NCBI GenBank assembly: GCA_964389805.1
Contig: CAYMFU010000345.1
Coordinates: 1-36,623, forward strand
Direction of reading: 5' to 3'
DNA length: 36,623 bases
Source: JAGTVG01 sp964389805
GTDB taxonomy: Bacteria; Bacteroidota; Bacteroidia; Cytophagales; Cyclobacteriaceae
Of the stretch, positions 24,413 through 32,633 are shown piece after piece; position 1 is the first letter of the stretch; each line of letters starts with the position of its first letter. The notes below the pieces were generated by a model. That model saw only the letters and a program-made list of their open reading frames with translations. It was not told the origin of the DNA and did no database searches. Both the position numbers and the translations under genes were made by a program.

Positions 24413-25333
24413 CTATACGTATCCCCATTTATTGATAATTTCAAGATCTTCCCGCATACAATCCAGTGGAGTTTTACCCTGGTAAGATTCCTGTTCAATG
24501 ATAAATAACCATGTTCCCTGATCTTTACTCATATCCGTAACTTCTTTGGTACCAACCAGACCTTTGCCTAAAATAGTGCTTTCAAATCCATGTTCATCTT
24601 CAGATTCGGTTTCAATCATATCTTTAACATGGATGGTCTCAAATCGATTTGGATATTTCAAAATAATATCCTTGGCTTTTGCCCCGGCAATATACATATT
24701 ACCAACATCCAGCTGAATGCCTACCTTATCGGGGTCCGTGTTCTTTAACATTAGATCAAACATTACTTCTCCATTAAGAATTTCGCTAAATTCAAAATCA
24801 TGGTTGTGATATCCGAATTTCATTCCGGATTGCTGACATAGTTCACCACATTTGTTGAACACTTCCAGAAATCCCATCAAGGCATCATAAGAACTCCAGA
24901 AACTGTTGTCAAGCCATGGACTTACCACAAATTTCTGGCCCATGGTAGCTGCATCTTCCACAGTATACTTCCAGGCATCTGTAAAATCACTTTTAGAGGC
25001 GTCCCAATGGTCCTTCCCTAGTTCTGTATGTCCACTCGGCATTTCCAGGCCCAGTCCGCCCAATACCTTCTTAAATTCAACCGCGGTGTATCCATAGAAT
25101 TTTCGATCCTTGTAATCGGCGTGTTCCACAAATTTGTACCCCATTTCGGCCAGTTTGGTGAGTGTGTCTAAGGGATCGCTCTTCATATCCTCTCTTACGC
25201 AGTACAATTGTACGGCTACAACTTCATTAGCTTTGGCCGCTGAGGTGCATGATAACAGTGATTTCGACAATACCGTTGTGCCTGCTGCGGCAAGCGCACT
25301 TTTCTTTAAAAAATCTCTTCTAGATGTATTCAT
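24413..25333 (-). CDS. Exported sugar phosphate isomerase/epimerase-like TIM-barrel protein
   Basis: A 306-residue protein of the xylose-isomerase-like (AP endonuclease family 2) TIM-barrel superfamily. It begins MNTSRRDFLKKSALAAAG, a Tat motif (RRDFLKK), and the signal peptide ends near LLSCTSA, a possible lipobox, so it may be a Tat-exported lipoprotein. Barrel motifs include FVEHADYKD, MKFGYHNHDFEF with His/Glu, DKVGIQLDVGNMYIAG and FETIHVKDM. Metal-binding Glu, His and Asp residues are plausible in these loops. The substrate is unknown; relatives act on carbohydrate derivatives in the envelope. It is convergent with the 201-residue secreted protein and divergent from the DUF418 remnant. 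Confidence 0.9.
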   Translation of the reverse strand: MNTSRRDFLKKSALAAAGTTVLSKSLLSCTSAAKANEVVAVQLYCVREDMKSDPLDTLTKLAEMGYKFVEHADYKDRKFYGYTAVEFKKVLGGLGLEMPSGHTELGKDHWDASKSDFTDAWKYTVEDAATMGQKFVVSPWLDNSFWSSYDALMGFLEVFNKCGELCQQSGMKFGYHNHDFEFSEILNGEVMFDLMLKNTDPDKVGIQLDVGNMYIAGAKAKDIILKYPNRFETIHVKDMIETESEDEHGFESTILGKGLVGTKEVTDMSKDQGTWLFIIEQESYQGKTPLDCMREDLEIINKWGYV

Positions 25334-25580
25334 TATTAGTTTGATTAATGGTATAAAAAATTCCTTCTAATAACAAGTATAAAAATAATGGAGGAATGAA
25401 ATTATAAAAAGAATATGAGGAATGTTAATAAAAGCCAAAAATTCTGGCAAAGGCAGCCTTGATTTTATCTAAGATAGCTATAATATTCTGCTATAAGGAA
25501 ACGCCCTGCTGGTTGTTCTCTGTTAATTTTTAATATATTGTCAGGTTATTTATCAATAAACTACACTTAAAACTACAATA

Positions 25581-26521
25581 ATGAAAGGATATAAAGAACC
25601 CCTTTTTACGCCCGTCGAGGTGACCAAACGCATTGTTTCTATTGATATACTTAGAGGCATCGCCGTTTTTTAGGATTCTTCTAATGAATATTGCAGGAAT
25701 GGGATTGCCGGCTCCAGCTTATGGAGATCCATCTATTGCAGGTGGTGCAGAAGGATGGAACCTGAACGTATGGATCATGAATAATCTCTTTATTGAAGGA
25801 ACCATGAGGGCCATATTTTCGATGCTGTTTGGCGCAGGATTTATATTGTTGACTACCAGAATAGAAGCAAAAGGAGGTGGTGCTGTAACTGCAGATGTAT
25901 ACAAAAAGAAGGAACATATGGGTTTTAATTTTTGGATTAGTACATTGATATATATTTCTATGGGCCGGTGATATTCTTTATTCTTATGGTTTGATGGGCA
26001 TGTTTTTATATCCATTCAGGAACGTAACCCCTTATAAGCTGTTCTTAGCTGGCCTGGTTCTAATTCTGATTGGCAGTACACTTGATATTAAAGATTACTT
26101 TACAAACAAAGAGATCAATAAGAAGGCAAATATAGCTCAGGCCATAATCGATAGAGGTGATGACCCTGAAAAAGAATACAAAGAGGCTTTAGAGACCTGG
26201 CAAGCCATTGAGAAAGAAGCCAAACCTTCTCAGGAGGTGATTGATGAACGTATTGAAAGCCGGCATAAGGGGTATTTCTCAGTTGTAAAATCTCTTGCAC
26301 CAATCAATGCATCGTTTCAGTCGAAATTTGCCCATCGGTATGATGTTTGGGACATATTGAGCATAATGCTGATCGGGATTTGGATACTCCAATTGATCCT
26401 GAGTCCACCCTGGTTAAAATATTTCAAAATGGGACCTCTTGAGTGGTTCTGGAGATGGTTGATCTATATGCAACAACCTGAATTAGCCCAACACTCACCC
26501 TTGAAAACGGAAAACTCCTAA
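25581..26521 (+). pseudogene. Decaying DUF418-family membrane protein
   Basis: The frame starts at the ATG at 25581 and reads VSIDILRGIAVF, the DUF418 N-terminus, but stops at TAG 25671-25673 inside a run of six T. The next frame continues ILLMNIAGMGLP and GTMRAIFSMLFGAGFILL to 25933. A second shift at a T5 run (25929-25933) leads to FGLVH, an in-frame TGA (25946-25948) and YIFLWAGDILYSYGLMG. The C-terminus then joins DILSIMLIG directly to IWILQLILSPPWLKYFKMGP near 26378, skipping the middle of the usual roughly 400-residue DUF418 protein (about 150 or more residues). Two frameshifts, one nonsense codon and an internal deletion make a functional product unlikely. Confidence 0.85.
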
Positions 26522-26650
26522 ATCTTTTAACAGGAGATAATGTTTAGACGGTAATTGATTCAGACTCTAATGAATTCATTTGGTAGTTCCGGCTTCCTGA
26601 CAACTATTTCTTGATTTCTCTGTAGGAGATTGTATGATTAAAAAATTTAT

Positions 26651-27994
26651 TCATTCCTTGAGTTCAACAGGAAGAGGTTTGGGTAATGGTTTTTTTCCAT
26701 AGAAAAAATCATCCAGTTTGAGAGCAGCATATCGGAATGGCCCGGAACGATCAATACCCTTCCGAACCAGGTTATGTATAAAATTATTCTTATGTGAATA
26801 AGGACAGACCGACATACATCTGCCACAATCTGTGCCGGCTTTGCACCAGAAAGTGAAACAGGATTCGGAGTTGATCTTCCATCTCCTGGCACCATCTATC
26901 ATCTCTGGTTCACCATGGGGTATCGAATTCCCCGGACAACATTCAGCACATTTTTCACATAAACTGCAAAAATCTAATACTGAATCTCGCTTTATATAAG
27001 GATCAGGTATCAATTCCATATCAGTAGTCACTACTCCTATTCTTACCCGAGGACCATGTCCGGGAGTCATTAACAGACCCATACGGCCCAATTCTCCAAG
27101 TCCCGCATCCCTGGCGACCAAAGGACAAATTACCTGATAATTTCCATCTATATGCGACCGGGCATCATATCCCATATTGCGGATCTGTTCAGCAATTTTT
27201 ACAGCAATTTTTCCGGAGTTTAAATATTGCTTAGCGGATTCCATAACAATTGAAGCTTTTGGTGCTGCCATTACCATTTCATATTCCATTTCAACAGTAA
27301 AGGCAATAGCAAAATTGTGTTTTATTTCGATCTTCTTCCCATATTCAGCCCCCCGGCCTTTAATGGAATAAAAATGATAGGGCATGGCTGTCGTAATACC
27401 CACATCAAGGGCACCCAGTTCTCTTCCAAGTCTTTTAATCTGTGTATTTAGTTCTGATGGATTTAGCCTGGTTTTTAACAGACCAGGTTTGCCGGTAATT
27501 AAAGGATAGAGATCCTTTACTTCTTCAAAATATTTGCCAGCCTGTTCATAGGCTTTTTTGTTATAATATGCTGAATTTTTTGAGAGAAGGCCCGGTTCAG
27601 AACGAAATAAATTATCCAATTCTTCAAATTCAGGATGTGCTTTGTAATAGGAAGTATACTTCTCAGAACCTGGAACCAGTTCTTTTCTTGAGAACATGAT
27701 ATCGCGCTCATCATACCTTTTACCTGGTTTACCATCAGAGATGCTGGATCTGCTTTTTAAGGGTAATAGAAATAAAATGAGAAGGGAAATCTCAAAACCA
27801 ATTCCAATGTATAGCAGGAATTCAATATGCATTGTATGAACAGCCCATGCTGAAACGATGAATAGTATTCCTATGCTTGTTGATTTCCTAAATGCTGTCC
27901 ATTCCTTTTCCTGGTAAAACATGATACAGAAAAGCAGAAATGAAATTATCAGGGGAAAAAATAATATGAAAAATAAAAAATTAAAAACCATCAA
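26651..27994 (-). CDS. Membrane-anchored reductive-dehalogenase-like Fe-S/corrinoid protein
   Basis: A 447-residue protein (ATG at 27994 or 27991). Three hydrophobic segments, about residues 4-26, 39-56 and 59-77, precede a soluble domain. The soluble part has the RdhA/QueG-like stretch ARDAGLGELGRMGLLMTPGH, then two ferredoxin motifs: CSLCEKCAECCP (Cys343, Cys346, Cys349 and Cys353) and CFTFWCKAGTDCGRCMSVCP around 385-405. It lacks the Tat signal of classical respiratory dehalogenases, and positive charges after helices 1 and 3 place the catalytic domain on the cytoplasmic side. The family reduces carbon-halogen bonds or performs QueG-type chemistry with a cobamide; the actual substrate is unknown. 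No rdhB gene is adjacent. Confidence 0.83.
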   Translation of the reverse strand: MMVFNFLFFILFFPLIISFLLFCIMFYQEKEWTAFRKSTSIGILFIVSAWAVHTMHIEFLLYIGIGFEISLLILFLLPLKSRSSISDGKPGKRYDERDIMFSRKELVPGSEKYTSYYKAHPEFEELDNLFRSEPGLLSKNSAYYNKKAYEQAGKYFEEVKDLYPLITGKPGLLKTRLNPSELNTQIKRLGRELGALDVGITTAMPYHFYSIKGRGAEYGKKIEIKHNFAIAFTVEMEYEMVMAAPKASIVMESAKQYLNSGKIAVKIAEQIRNMGYDARSHIDGNYQVICPLVARDAGLGELGRMGLLMTPGHGPRVRIGVVTTDMELIPDPYIKRDSVLDFCSLCEKCAECCPGNSIPHGEPEMIDGARRWKINSESCFTFWCKAGTDCGRCMSVCPYSHKNNFIHNLVRKGIDRSGPFRYAALKLDDFFYGKKPLPKPLPVELKE

Positions 27995-28185
27995 TGATCC
28001 GGTATGCTTAATGATTATGAAAGGTACAAATATAATTATTAATTGGTGGCACTTATTTTCATCCAGGATTTTGCATCATATAATTGAAAATTCAGATAAG
28101 AGATTACTGCCTTTACGATTAAACAGACCGGTCGGTCCAATTTCAATTTTCTACAAAGTCTATTGATTCTGTGGGCTATCAGGAT

Positions 28186-29721
28186 TTACGATCCCGGCAA
28201 GAAGCGCAGCATCATAACCCCGTGTGGTGCTATTTGAGTTGCGAATGAATTTTTATAAGTGCCGATATCTTGCTGTCTCCATAAATCGCGAATGATATTG
28301 TTTCCGGAAATCATCAGTTCATCCCAGTTAATGGCCATTGAAACTTCCTCATCTTTTAGATTGAAAAGACCGACAGCTATTGAACCATCCTCCAGTTCCT
28401 TGGCCAGCACAAATTCAGTTTCGGACTTGCGAATAATTCTCGCTTGTTTACCAAGAGGGTCCTGGTTCACCTCTATGATTTCATGGTTACAGAGGACATT
28501 CAGAGTAAATGCATCAAGTTTAGCCATATCTCCACTGAAGATCAATGGTGCAGCCATCAGGCTCCACATTGACATGTATGAATATTGTTCGAAAGGAGTG
28601 AGGTCGGTTGGTGTGCCTTCGGCCATCTTACGAGCGTTTCCTACCCACCCAATTAATATATAATCCGGATCATTCCATCCACCAGGTTTAGCATAGGCCC
28701 AATGTTCCGCATTCCTCATGCCAATCGAATAAAAACCCGGCAGACCTTTTCTTTCTTCCAGGCCCAGGTCTCCAGTTGTGCGCCAGCAGTTGCCCACTTC
28801 ACCTCCCCACTTCCAGACATCACCCATACCGTATTGGCAGAGATTTAATACAATATCCCTGTCAAGAGTAGACAGAATATCCCACATCTTCTGATAAGGT
28901 TTTTTGAGATGGGCAAGCGTTTTACCACCTGCTTTTTTACTGTAGCTGCACCAGTCATATTTAAGAAAATCAAATCCCCAATCAGCGAATGTTTCAGCAT
29001 CAAGTTGTTCATGGTTATAGCTGCCCTGGTAGCCAGCACAGGTACTTGGGCCAGGAGAAATATAAATACCTGCTTTCAATCCCTTTGAATGGATATATTC
29101 CGTCATAGATCTCATATCAGGGAACCTTGCATTTGTTTTAATGGTGCCACTTTTTTCTCTTGTCTTTCCACCTGTTTCCGGATCTTTGGAATTGACTTTT
29201 ACCATCCAGCAATCATCGATATTCACATATTGATATCCATAATCAGCCATCCCGGTAGTGATCATCTGGTCTGCGGCGTGCCGCATTAACTGGTCGCTTA
29301 TTCTATCGTAGTGTATATACCAGCTGTTCCAGCCCATTGGTGGGGTAAGAGCAAGTTCATTGCCAACAATTATTTTAAGATCCCGGCAAAAATCCCCTTT
29401 ATTGTTTTTAGCCCAGATCTCCAGTTCATAGGTGCCGGGATGAGGTATTGAACCTGTAATAATTCCTTTATCATTGTCCAGCAAGAGACCCTCAGGCAAG
29501 TTTTCAATACTGTAGGTTATCGGGCGTTCCCCTGTACAGGGAATCCTGTAAATAACCGGATTGTCAGGCCTTACTCCATATACCTTCGGCCCGTTGATCC
29601 TTGGAGATGGAGGTGGCGCAGGAGTAAGGATGTATTCTGAATAATCATTCTGTTTCGATTCCTGACAATACAAGGCATGATTTAATACCATTGTAAAAAA
29701 AATGATCAGTGAGTATTTCAT
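28186..29721 (-). CDS. GH27 alpha-galactosidase with N-terminal putative-Ig domain
   Basis: Removes terminal alpha-galactose from oligo- or polysaccharides by retaining hydrolysis. The 511-residue protein has a Sec signal peptide (cut near LYCQ), a putative-Ig (He_PIG) domain at about 50-118 (PITYSIENLPEGLLLDNDKG), the GH27 barrel from PPMGWNSW at 127, and a C-terminal beta-sandwich. The nucleophile is Asp256 in FLKYDWCS and the acid/base is Asp318 in CWRTTGDLG. GIYISPGPSTCAG and EHWAYAKPGGWNDPDYILIG are also present. It is probably periplasmic or surface-exposed. The gene stands alone with no SusCD pair near, so it is not in a classical PUL. Promoter sequence lies in the 367-base gap upstream. 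Confidence 0.95.
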   Translation of the reverse strand: MKYSLIIFFTMVLNHALYCQESKQNDYSEYILTPAPPPSPRINGPKVYGVRPDNPVIYRIPCTGERPITYSIENLPEGLLLDNDKGIITGSIPHPGTYELEIWAKNNKGDFCRDLKIIVGNELALTPPMGWNSWYIHYDRISDQLMRHAADQMITTGMADYGYQYVNIDDCWMVKVNSKDPETGGKTREKSGTIKTNARFPDMRSMTEYIHSKGLKAGIYISPGPSTCAGYQGSYNHEQLDAETFADWGFDFLKYDWCSYSKKAGGKTLAHLKKPYQKMWDILSTLDRDIVLNLCQYGMGDVWKWGGEVGNCWRTTGDLGLEERKGLPGFYSIGMRNAEHWAYAKPGGWNDPDYILIGWVGNARKMAEGTPTDLTPFEQYSYMSMWSLMAAPLIFSGDMAKLDAFTLNVLCNHEIIEVNQDPLGKQARIIRKSETEFVLAKELEDGSIAVGLFNLKDEEVSMAINWDELMISGNNIIRDLWRQQDIGTYKNSFATQIAPHGVMMLRFLPGS

Positions 29722-30088
29722 ATAGATAAAATAGTCAGATACTGATCTTATAAATTTAATATTATTTTCTGGAATGATTGCTTGTACATCGTTCTTTTAT
29801 CCCAAGAATCATGTTTAATAAAGGTCTTGCAGGTCAAACCGTCTGGTCTGAATACGGTTATACACCCTGAGATTCTTTCAAGTTTGCATTACTTTTTTTT
29901 GGTGTACAAATGATTTATATATAAGAATTAACTATTGATTATTGTGCAAAAATTTATAAAAAAAGGGTGTTTAATGATCTTATATTAAGATTATTATAAA
30001 ATAGGTTGAGGTGAACTTGCTTTTCAGGTATATAATAAAATTCGAAATTTATCGTATATATTCAAGTTAAACCAAAAAAATAAAAGCT
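29722..30088. other. Divergent promoter region between GH27 and a lipocalin-like gene
   Basis: A 367-base AT-rich gap that must carry promoters for genes on both strands. It contains the palindrome listed at 29973-29995 and a 6-bp inverted repeat AACCGT...ACGGTT near 29840-29865. No open frame or RNA-gene signature was seen. Exact -33/-7 promoter matches were not found. Confidence 0.5.
29973..29995. promoter_or_regulatory. Near-perfect 23-base palindrome, possible operator
   Basis: The core ATCTTA-TAT-TAAGAT (29977-29991) is perfectly palindromic and extends with AAT/ATT arms interrupted by one mismatch. It lies about 95 bases upstream of the lipocalin-like start at 30089. A dimeric regulator could bind here; none can be named from the sequence. 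Confidence 0.4.
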
Positions 30089-30550
30089 ATGAAATCAGTT
30101 ATGAAGCAAATTCATGAATTAATGGTCCTTGGCATGATAATCTTATCGACCACAGCCTGTGAAAAATATGATGAGGGAGGTTTGGTAAGTAAAGCATCAA
30201 AACGGCTGACTGAGAATGGATGGAGACTTGAGTCATATTACAGGAATGGAAATGATGAAACAACCCAACTAATTATCAGTACATTCGAAGAAAATTTTGT
30301 AGATGGAGGATCATTAACTCGAAGTTATATTGATAAGGATGGGAAACCATTCACAGAAAATGGAAGCTGGACATTTGATAATGACAAACAGCAAATCAAT
30401 ATTACAGGTGTGGGAAGCATCGACTTGACAGATGAAACTACAACGGTTTCGACCTCAGATTACAATATTATTAAACTTACAAAGGATGAATTGTGGTATG
30501 TGTATGAAAACGGTGGTGACTTGCATGGATTTCATCTTGTTACCAGATAG
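30089..30550 (+). CDS. Lipocalin-like small lipoprotein
   Basis: A 153-residue protein. The N-terminus ends in STTACEK, a weak lipobox placing a lipidated Cys24. The mature part has the lipocalin-like alternation GWRLESYYRNGNDETTQLII, TFEENFVDGGSLTRSYI, GSWTFDNDKQQINITGVG and IIKLTKDELWYVYEN, with the GxWxF signature strand. Such small barrels bind hydrophobic ligands or act in envelope stress in Bacteroidota; the ligand is unknown. It resembles the 154-residue lipoprotein at 33660 in size and motif order, suggesting relatedness. It is convergent with the four-repeat lipoprotein, with only 32 bases between stops. Confidence 0.75.
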   Translation: MKSVMKQIHELMVLGMIILSTTACEKYDEGGLVSKASKRLTENGWRLESYYRNGNDETTQLIISTFEENFVDGGSLTRSYIDKDGKPFTENGSWTFDNDKQQINITGVGSIDLTDETTTVSTSDYNIIKLTKDELWYVYENGGDLHGFHLVTR

Positions 30551-30582
30551 GATTTTTTGATTTAAGTGATACTTCCTGTCTT

Positions 30583-32070
30583 TTACAGGGCAGCTTGCGT
30601 ATCATTGTTAATAATTGGCCAAATCCCGGGTGAAGGTACGCTGACACCTTTATTCTCACCTCTGTTTTCATCATTTCCGAAATAATACACCGGCCATCCT
30701 TTGAAGGTAAGTTGCTTTTCACCATGTACCATTATTTCTCCGAAATCCTCTATATTCATTCCCGATGGAAGATTTGATATCTCACTATAAAAAACGGGCC
30801 AGATGCTGTTGTTGCTGAAATCCGGAGCAGTAAAATTATTAGTATCCTTTGAATCATTTATCCATATGTACAATGTTCTTCCCATGGAATCGACGAAATA
30901 CTTAGTTAGCCCATCTCCCTCATTATAATCGCTAGTATAATTTTTCCCATCCATTCCCGTCAATTGAGCGTCCGCGATCAAAAGGCTGTAATCAGGTTTT
31001 GCAATATACCAAACGGTGTTTACCCCTTCACCGGACGTTTCCCCCGGATCCTCTATTGTACCATCACCAGCAGGGGAATAATAGTATAAAGGCCATCCTT
31101 TATATATATTTTGTTTAGTCGTACCATCCGATAAAGTAATGGTCCCAAAATCAGATTCCTTCAATAAGCTTCCTTCTTTCAGTATGATCTCGTCCTCGTA
31201 GAAAATAGGCCAGAAAGATTCACAGGTACCGGAACAGTGGTTTTCCCCATTTACATCCCGTGTAAAGAAATACAAAGATCGTCCCTGCGCATCAACCAGG
31301 ATATTTCCCAGCATCTCATCTTCTGACAACTTCACCGTTGGTGCCGGGGGTGCAGAATCCGAGTTAAGGTTTACAATTGGCCAAACGCCAGGAGCAGGCA
31401 CGCTAACTCCTTTTGACTCACCCCGGTCTTCATCCTGGCCGAAATAATATAAAGGCCATCCCTTGTATGTAAGTTGCATTTCCCCGAAAACATCAATTTC
31501 ACCAAAATCGGAAGCATTTAAGGAACTTGGTAAACCTTCTAAATCATCATGAAATATTGGCCATACTCCATCATTGCTAAAATCCGGCGCTGTGAAATTA
31601 TTCTGATCCTTATAGTCTTTTATGAATGCATAGATTGTCCTTCCCTCCCCATCGACAAAAAACTGAGAAATACCATCGCCTTCTGTATAATCATCCTTGT
31701 AATTTTTTCCATCCATTCCCGTCAATTGAGCGTTTGCAAGCATTACTGAATATTCCCTGGCCAGGAACCAAATCCCGTTTACCCCATCTCCTGAAGTTGA
31801 TCCCGTGGGTTCAAGATTCTCATCGCCACCGGGAGAATAGTAATACAGAGGCCAGCCAAGATAGGTGATCTGTTTTGCCCCATCTGTTAGTACGATTTCT
31901 CCGAAATCATCTGAACTGAGCCCAGGACCAAGATTTATATTCTCTTCATAAAATACAGGCCATAAATCCAGACAGTTACCCGTACAATTGTTGGAGCCAT
32001 TAACATCTAGTGTAAATATATACAAGCTCTGGTTGTTTCCATCTACCAGATAATCACCAGAGGTTTTATT
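30583..32070 (-). repeat. 762-base intragenic tandem duplication within the repeat lipoprotein
   Basis: The two halves of the four-repeat lipoprotein are offset by 254 codons. At the DNA level CCATCCATTCCCGTCAAT recurs at 30947 and 31709, exactly 762 bases apart, within a longer near-identical block. The near-identity of third positions there suggests a fairly recent duplication or gene conversion, while other parts have diverged. Confidence 0.85.
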
Positions 32071-32187
32071 TATACTAGCCGGATCAGGTGGGTCTGTGCT
32101 TTCATCATTGTTACAACCACTTAAGATCACAATCCCAATAATTATGGGTAAGACATTAGTCTGTAATGGTATGATCCATTTTTTCAT
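30583..32187 (-). CDS. Lipoprotein with four PF03640-type secreted repeats in two duplicated modules
   Basis: A 534-residue lipoprotein with lipobox ILSGC (Cys25). Two modules of 254 residues follow (about 42-280 and 296-534). Each holds a Cys-type repeat (NNCTGNCLDLWPVF with Cys68 and Cys72; NHCSGTCESFWPIF with Cys318 and Cys322) and a Cys-free repeat (NNFTAPDFSNDGVWPIF; NNFTAPDFSNNSIWPVF). Shared motifs include YxGWPLYYYSP, GMDGKNY, EGDG and GKGVSVPxPGxWPI. The Lipoprotein_15 (PF03640) domain is of unknown function and surface-exposed. The two Cys pairs could form disulfides or bind a cofactor. It sits between the lipocalin-like gene and the divergent Crp/Fnr gene. Confidence 0.88.
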   Translation of the reverse strand: MKKWIIPLQTNVLPIIIGIVILSGCNNDESTDPPDPASINKTSGDYLVDGNNQSLYIFTLDVNGSNNCTGNCLDLWPVFYEENINLGPGLSSDDFGEIVLTDGAKQITYLGWPLYYYSPGGDENLEPTGSTSGDGVNGIWFLAREYSVMLANAQLTGMDGKNYKDDYTEGDGISQFFVDGEGRTIYAFIKDYKDQNNFTAPDFSNDGVWPIFHDDLEGLPSSLNASDFGEIDVFGEMQLTYKGWPLYYFGQDEDRGESKGVSVPAPGVWPIVNLNSDSAPPAPTVKLSEDEMLGNILVDAQGRSLYFFTRDVNGENHCSGTCESFWPIFYEDEIILKEGSLLKESDFGTITLSDGTTKQNIYKGWPLYYYSPAGDGTIEDPGETSGEGVNTVWYIAKPDYSLLIADAQLTGMDGKNYTSDYNEGDGLTKYFVDSMGRTLYIWINDSKDTNNFTAPDFSNNSIWPVFYSEISNLPSGMNIEDFGEIMVHGEKQLTFKGWPVYYFGNDENRGENKGVSVPSPGIWPIINNDTQAAL

Positions 32188-32633
32188 AATAATAGAGTTT
32201 AAGTTATAATATGTTTAAAACATCTCCCGAAAAACGACCGGGAAATCTTAAAGATCCATGACCTGATACGTATCTAATCAAGATTTTCTGACTACTCTCA
32301 ATACAAGTGATCTTCTAAAAAGGTTGCCTTATCTAAATATTTTTTGTGAAACCTGTGTCAGCTCTGTTTATTTAACCTGATTGATTCTTTAGCTATATTA
32401 ATACCCCCGAGATCAGTGATCAGGGAATGCCAAAATCATATCAGATAAATAAAATTTACATTGGGTTGAGAAGATTAGTGAATGAAAAGAAGGTTCCAAT
32501 TCCTTTTAGAGACTATTAGCAATAATGGTGAGATATAGTTTTGACATTCAATAACCGGGTTTAAAACTTGTGTATTCAGCTGATTTTTTCCAGGCAATCT
32601 ATTAACTTAGATATATGTTAAAGTAAAAAAGTA
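32188..32633. other. Divergent intergenic region between repeat lipoprotein and Crp/Fnr gene
   Basis: A 446-base gap with no convincing gene. It holds the GATACGTATC palindrome (separate entry) about 77 bases upstream of the lipoprotein start. The rest is AT-rich and shows no RNA-gene structure I can recognise. Promoters for both genes should lie here. Confidence 0.5.
32264..32273. promoter_or_regulatory. Palindrome GATACGTATC, Fnr-like half-site arrangement
   Basis: The core is a perfect 10-base palindrome. With its flanks (CTGAT-ACGT-ATCTA) it loosely resembles the Fnr-type TTGAT-N4-ATCAA box. It lies 77 bases upstream of the lipoprotein start on the minus strand and about 360 bases upstream of the Crp/Fnr start. 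A site for the neighbouring regulator is possible but unproven. Confidence 0.35.

Noticed and set aside
24296..24508. 70-codon plus-strand frame between convergent genes
   Set aside because: It needs a GTG start, crosses two terminator-like hairpins and overlaps the isomerase gene on the other strand. It is better explained as chance.
25666..25671. Programmed frameshifting in the DUF418 gene at the T6 run
   Set aside because: Considered because T-runs can be slippery. Rejected since a second shift, a nonsense codon and an internal deletion also occur, which points to decay.
26651..27994. Epoxyqueuosine reductase (QueG)
   Set aside because: The Fe-S motifs and glycine-rich segment are shared, but the membrane helices, greater length and overall wording fit the reductive-dehalogenase-like group better. 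Not fully excluded.
28186..29721. Polysaccharide-utilisation locus around the GH27 enzyme
   Set aside because: No SusC/SusD pair, hybrid two-component regulator or other glycoside hydrolase lies beside it.
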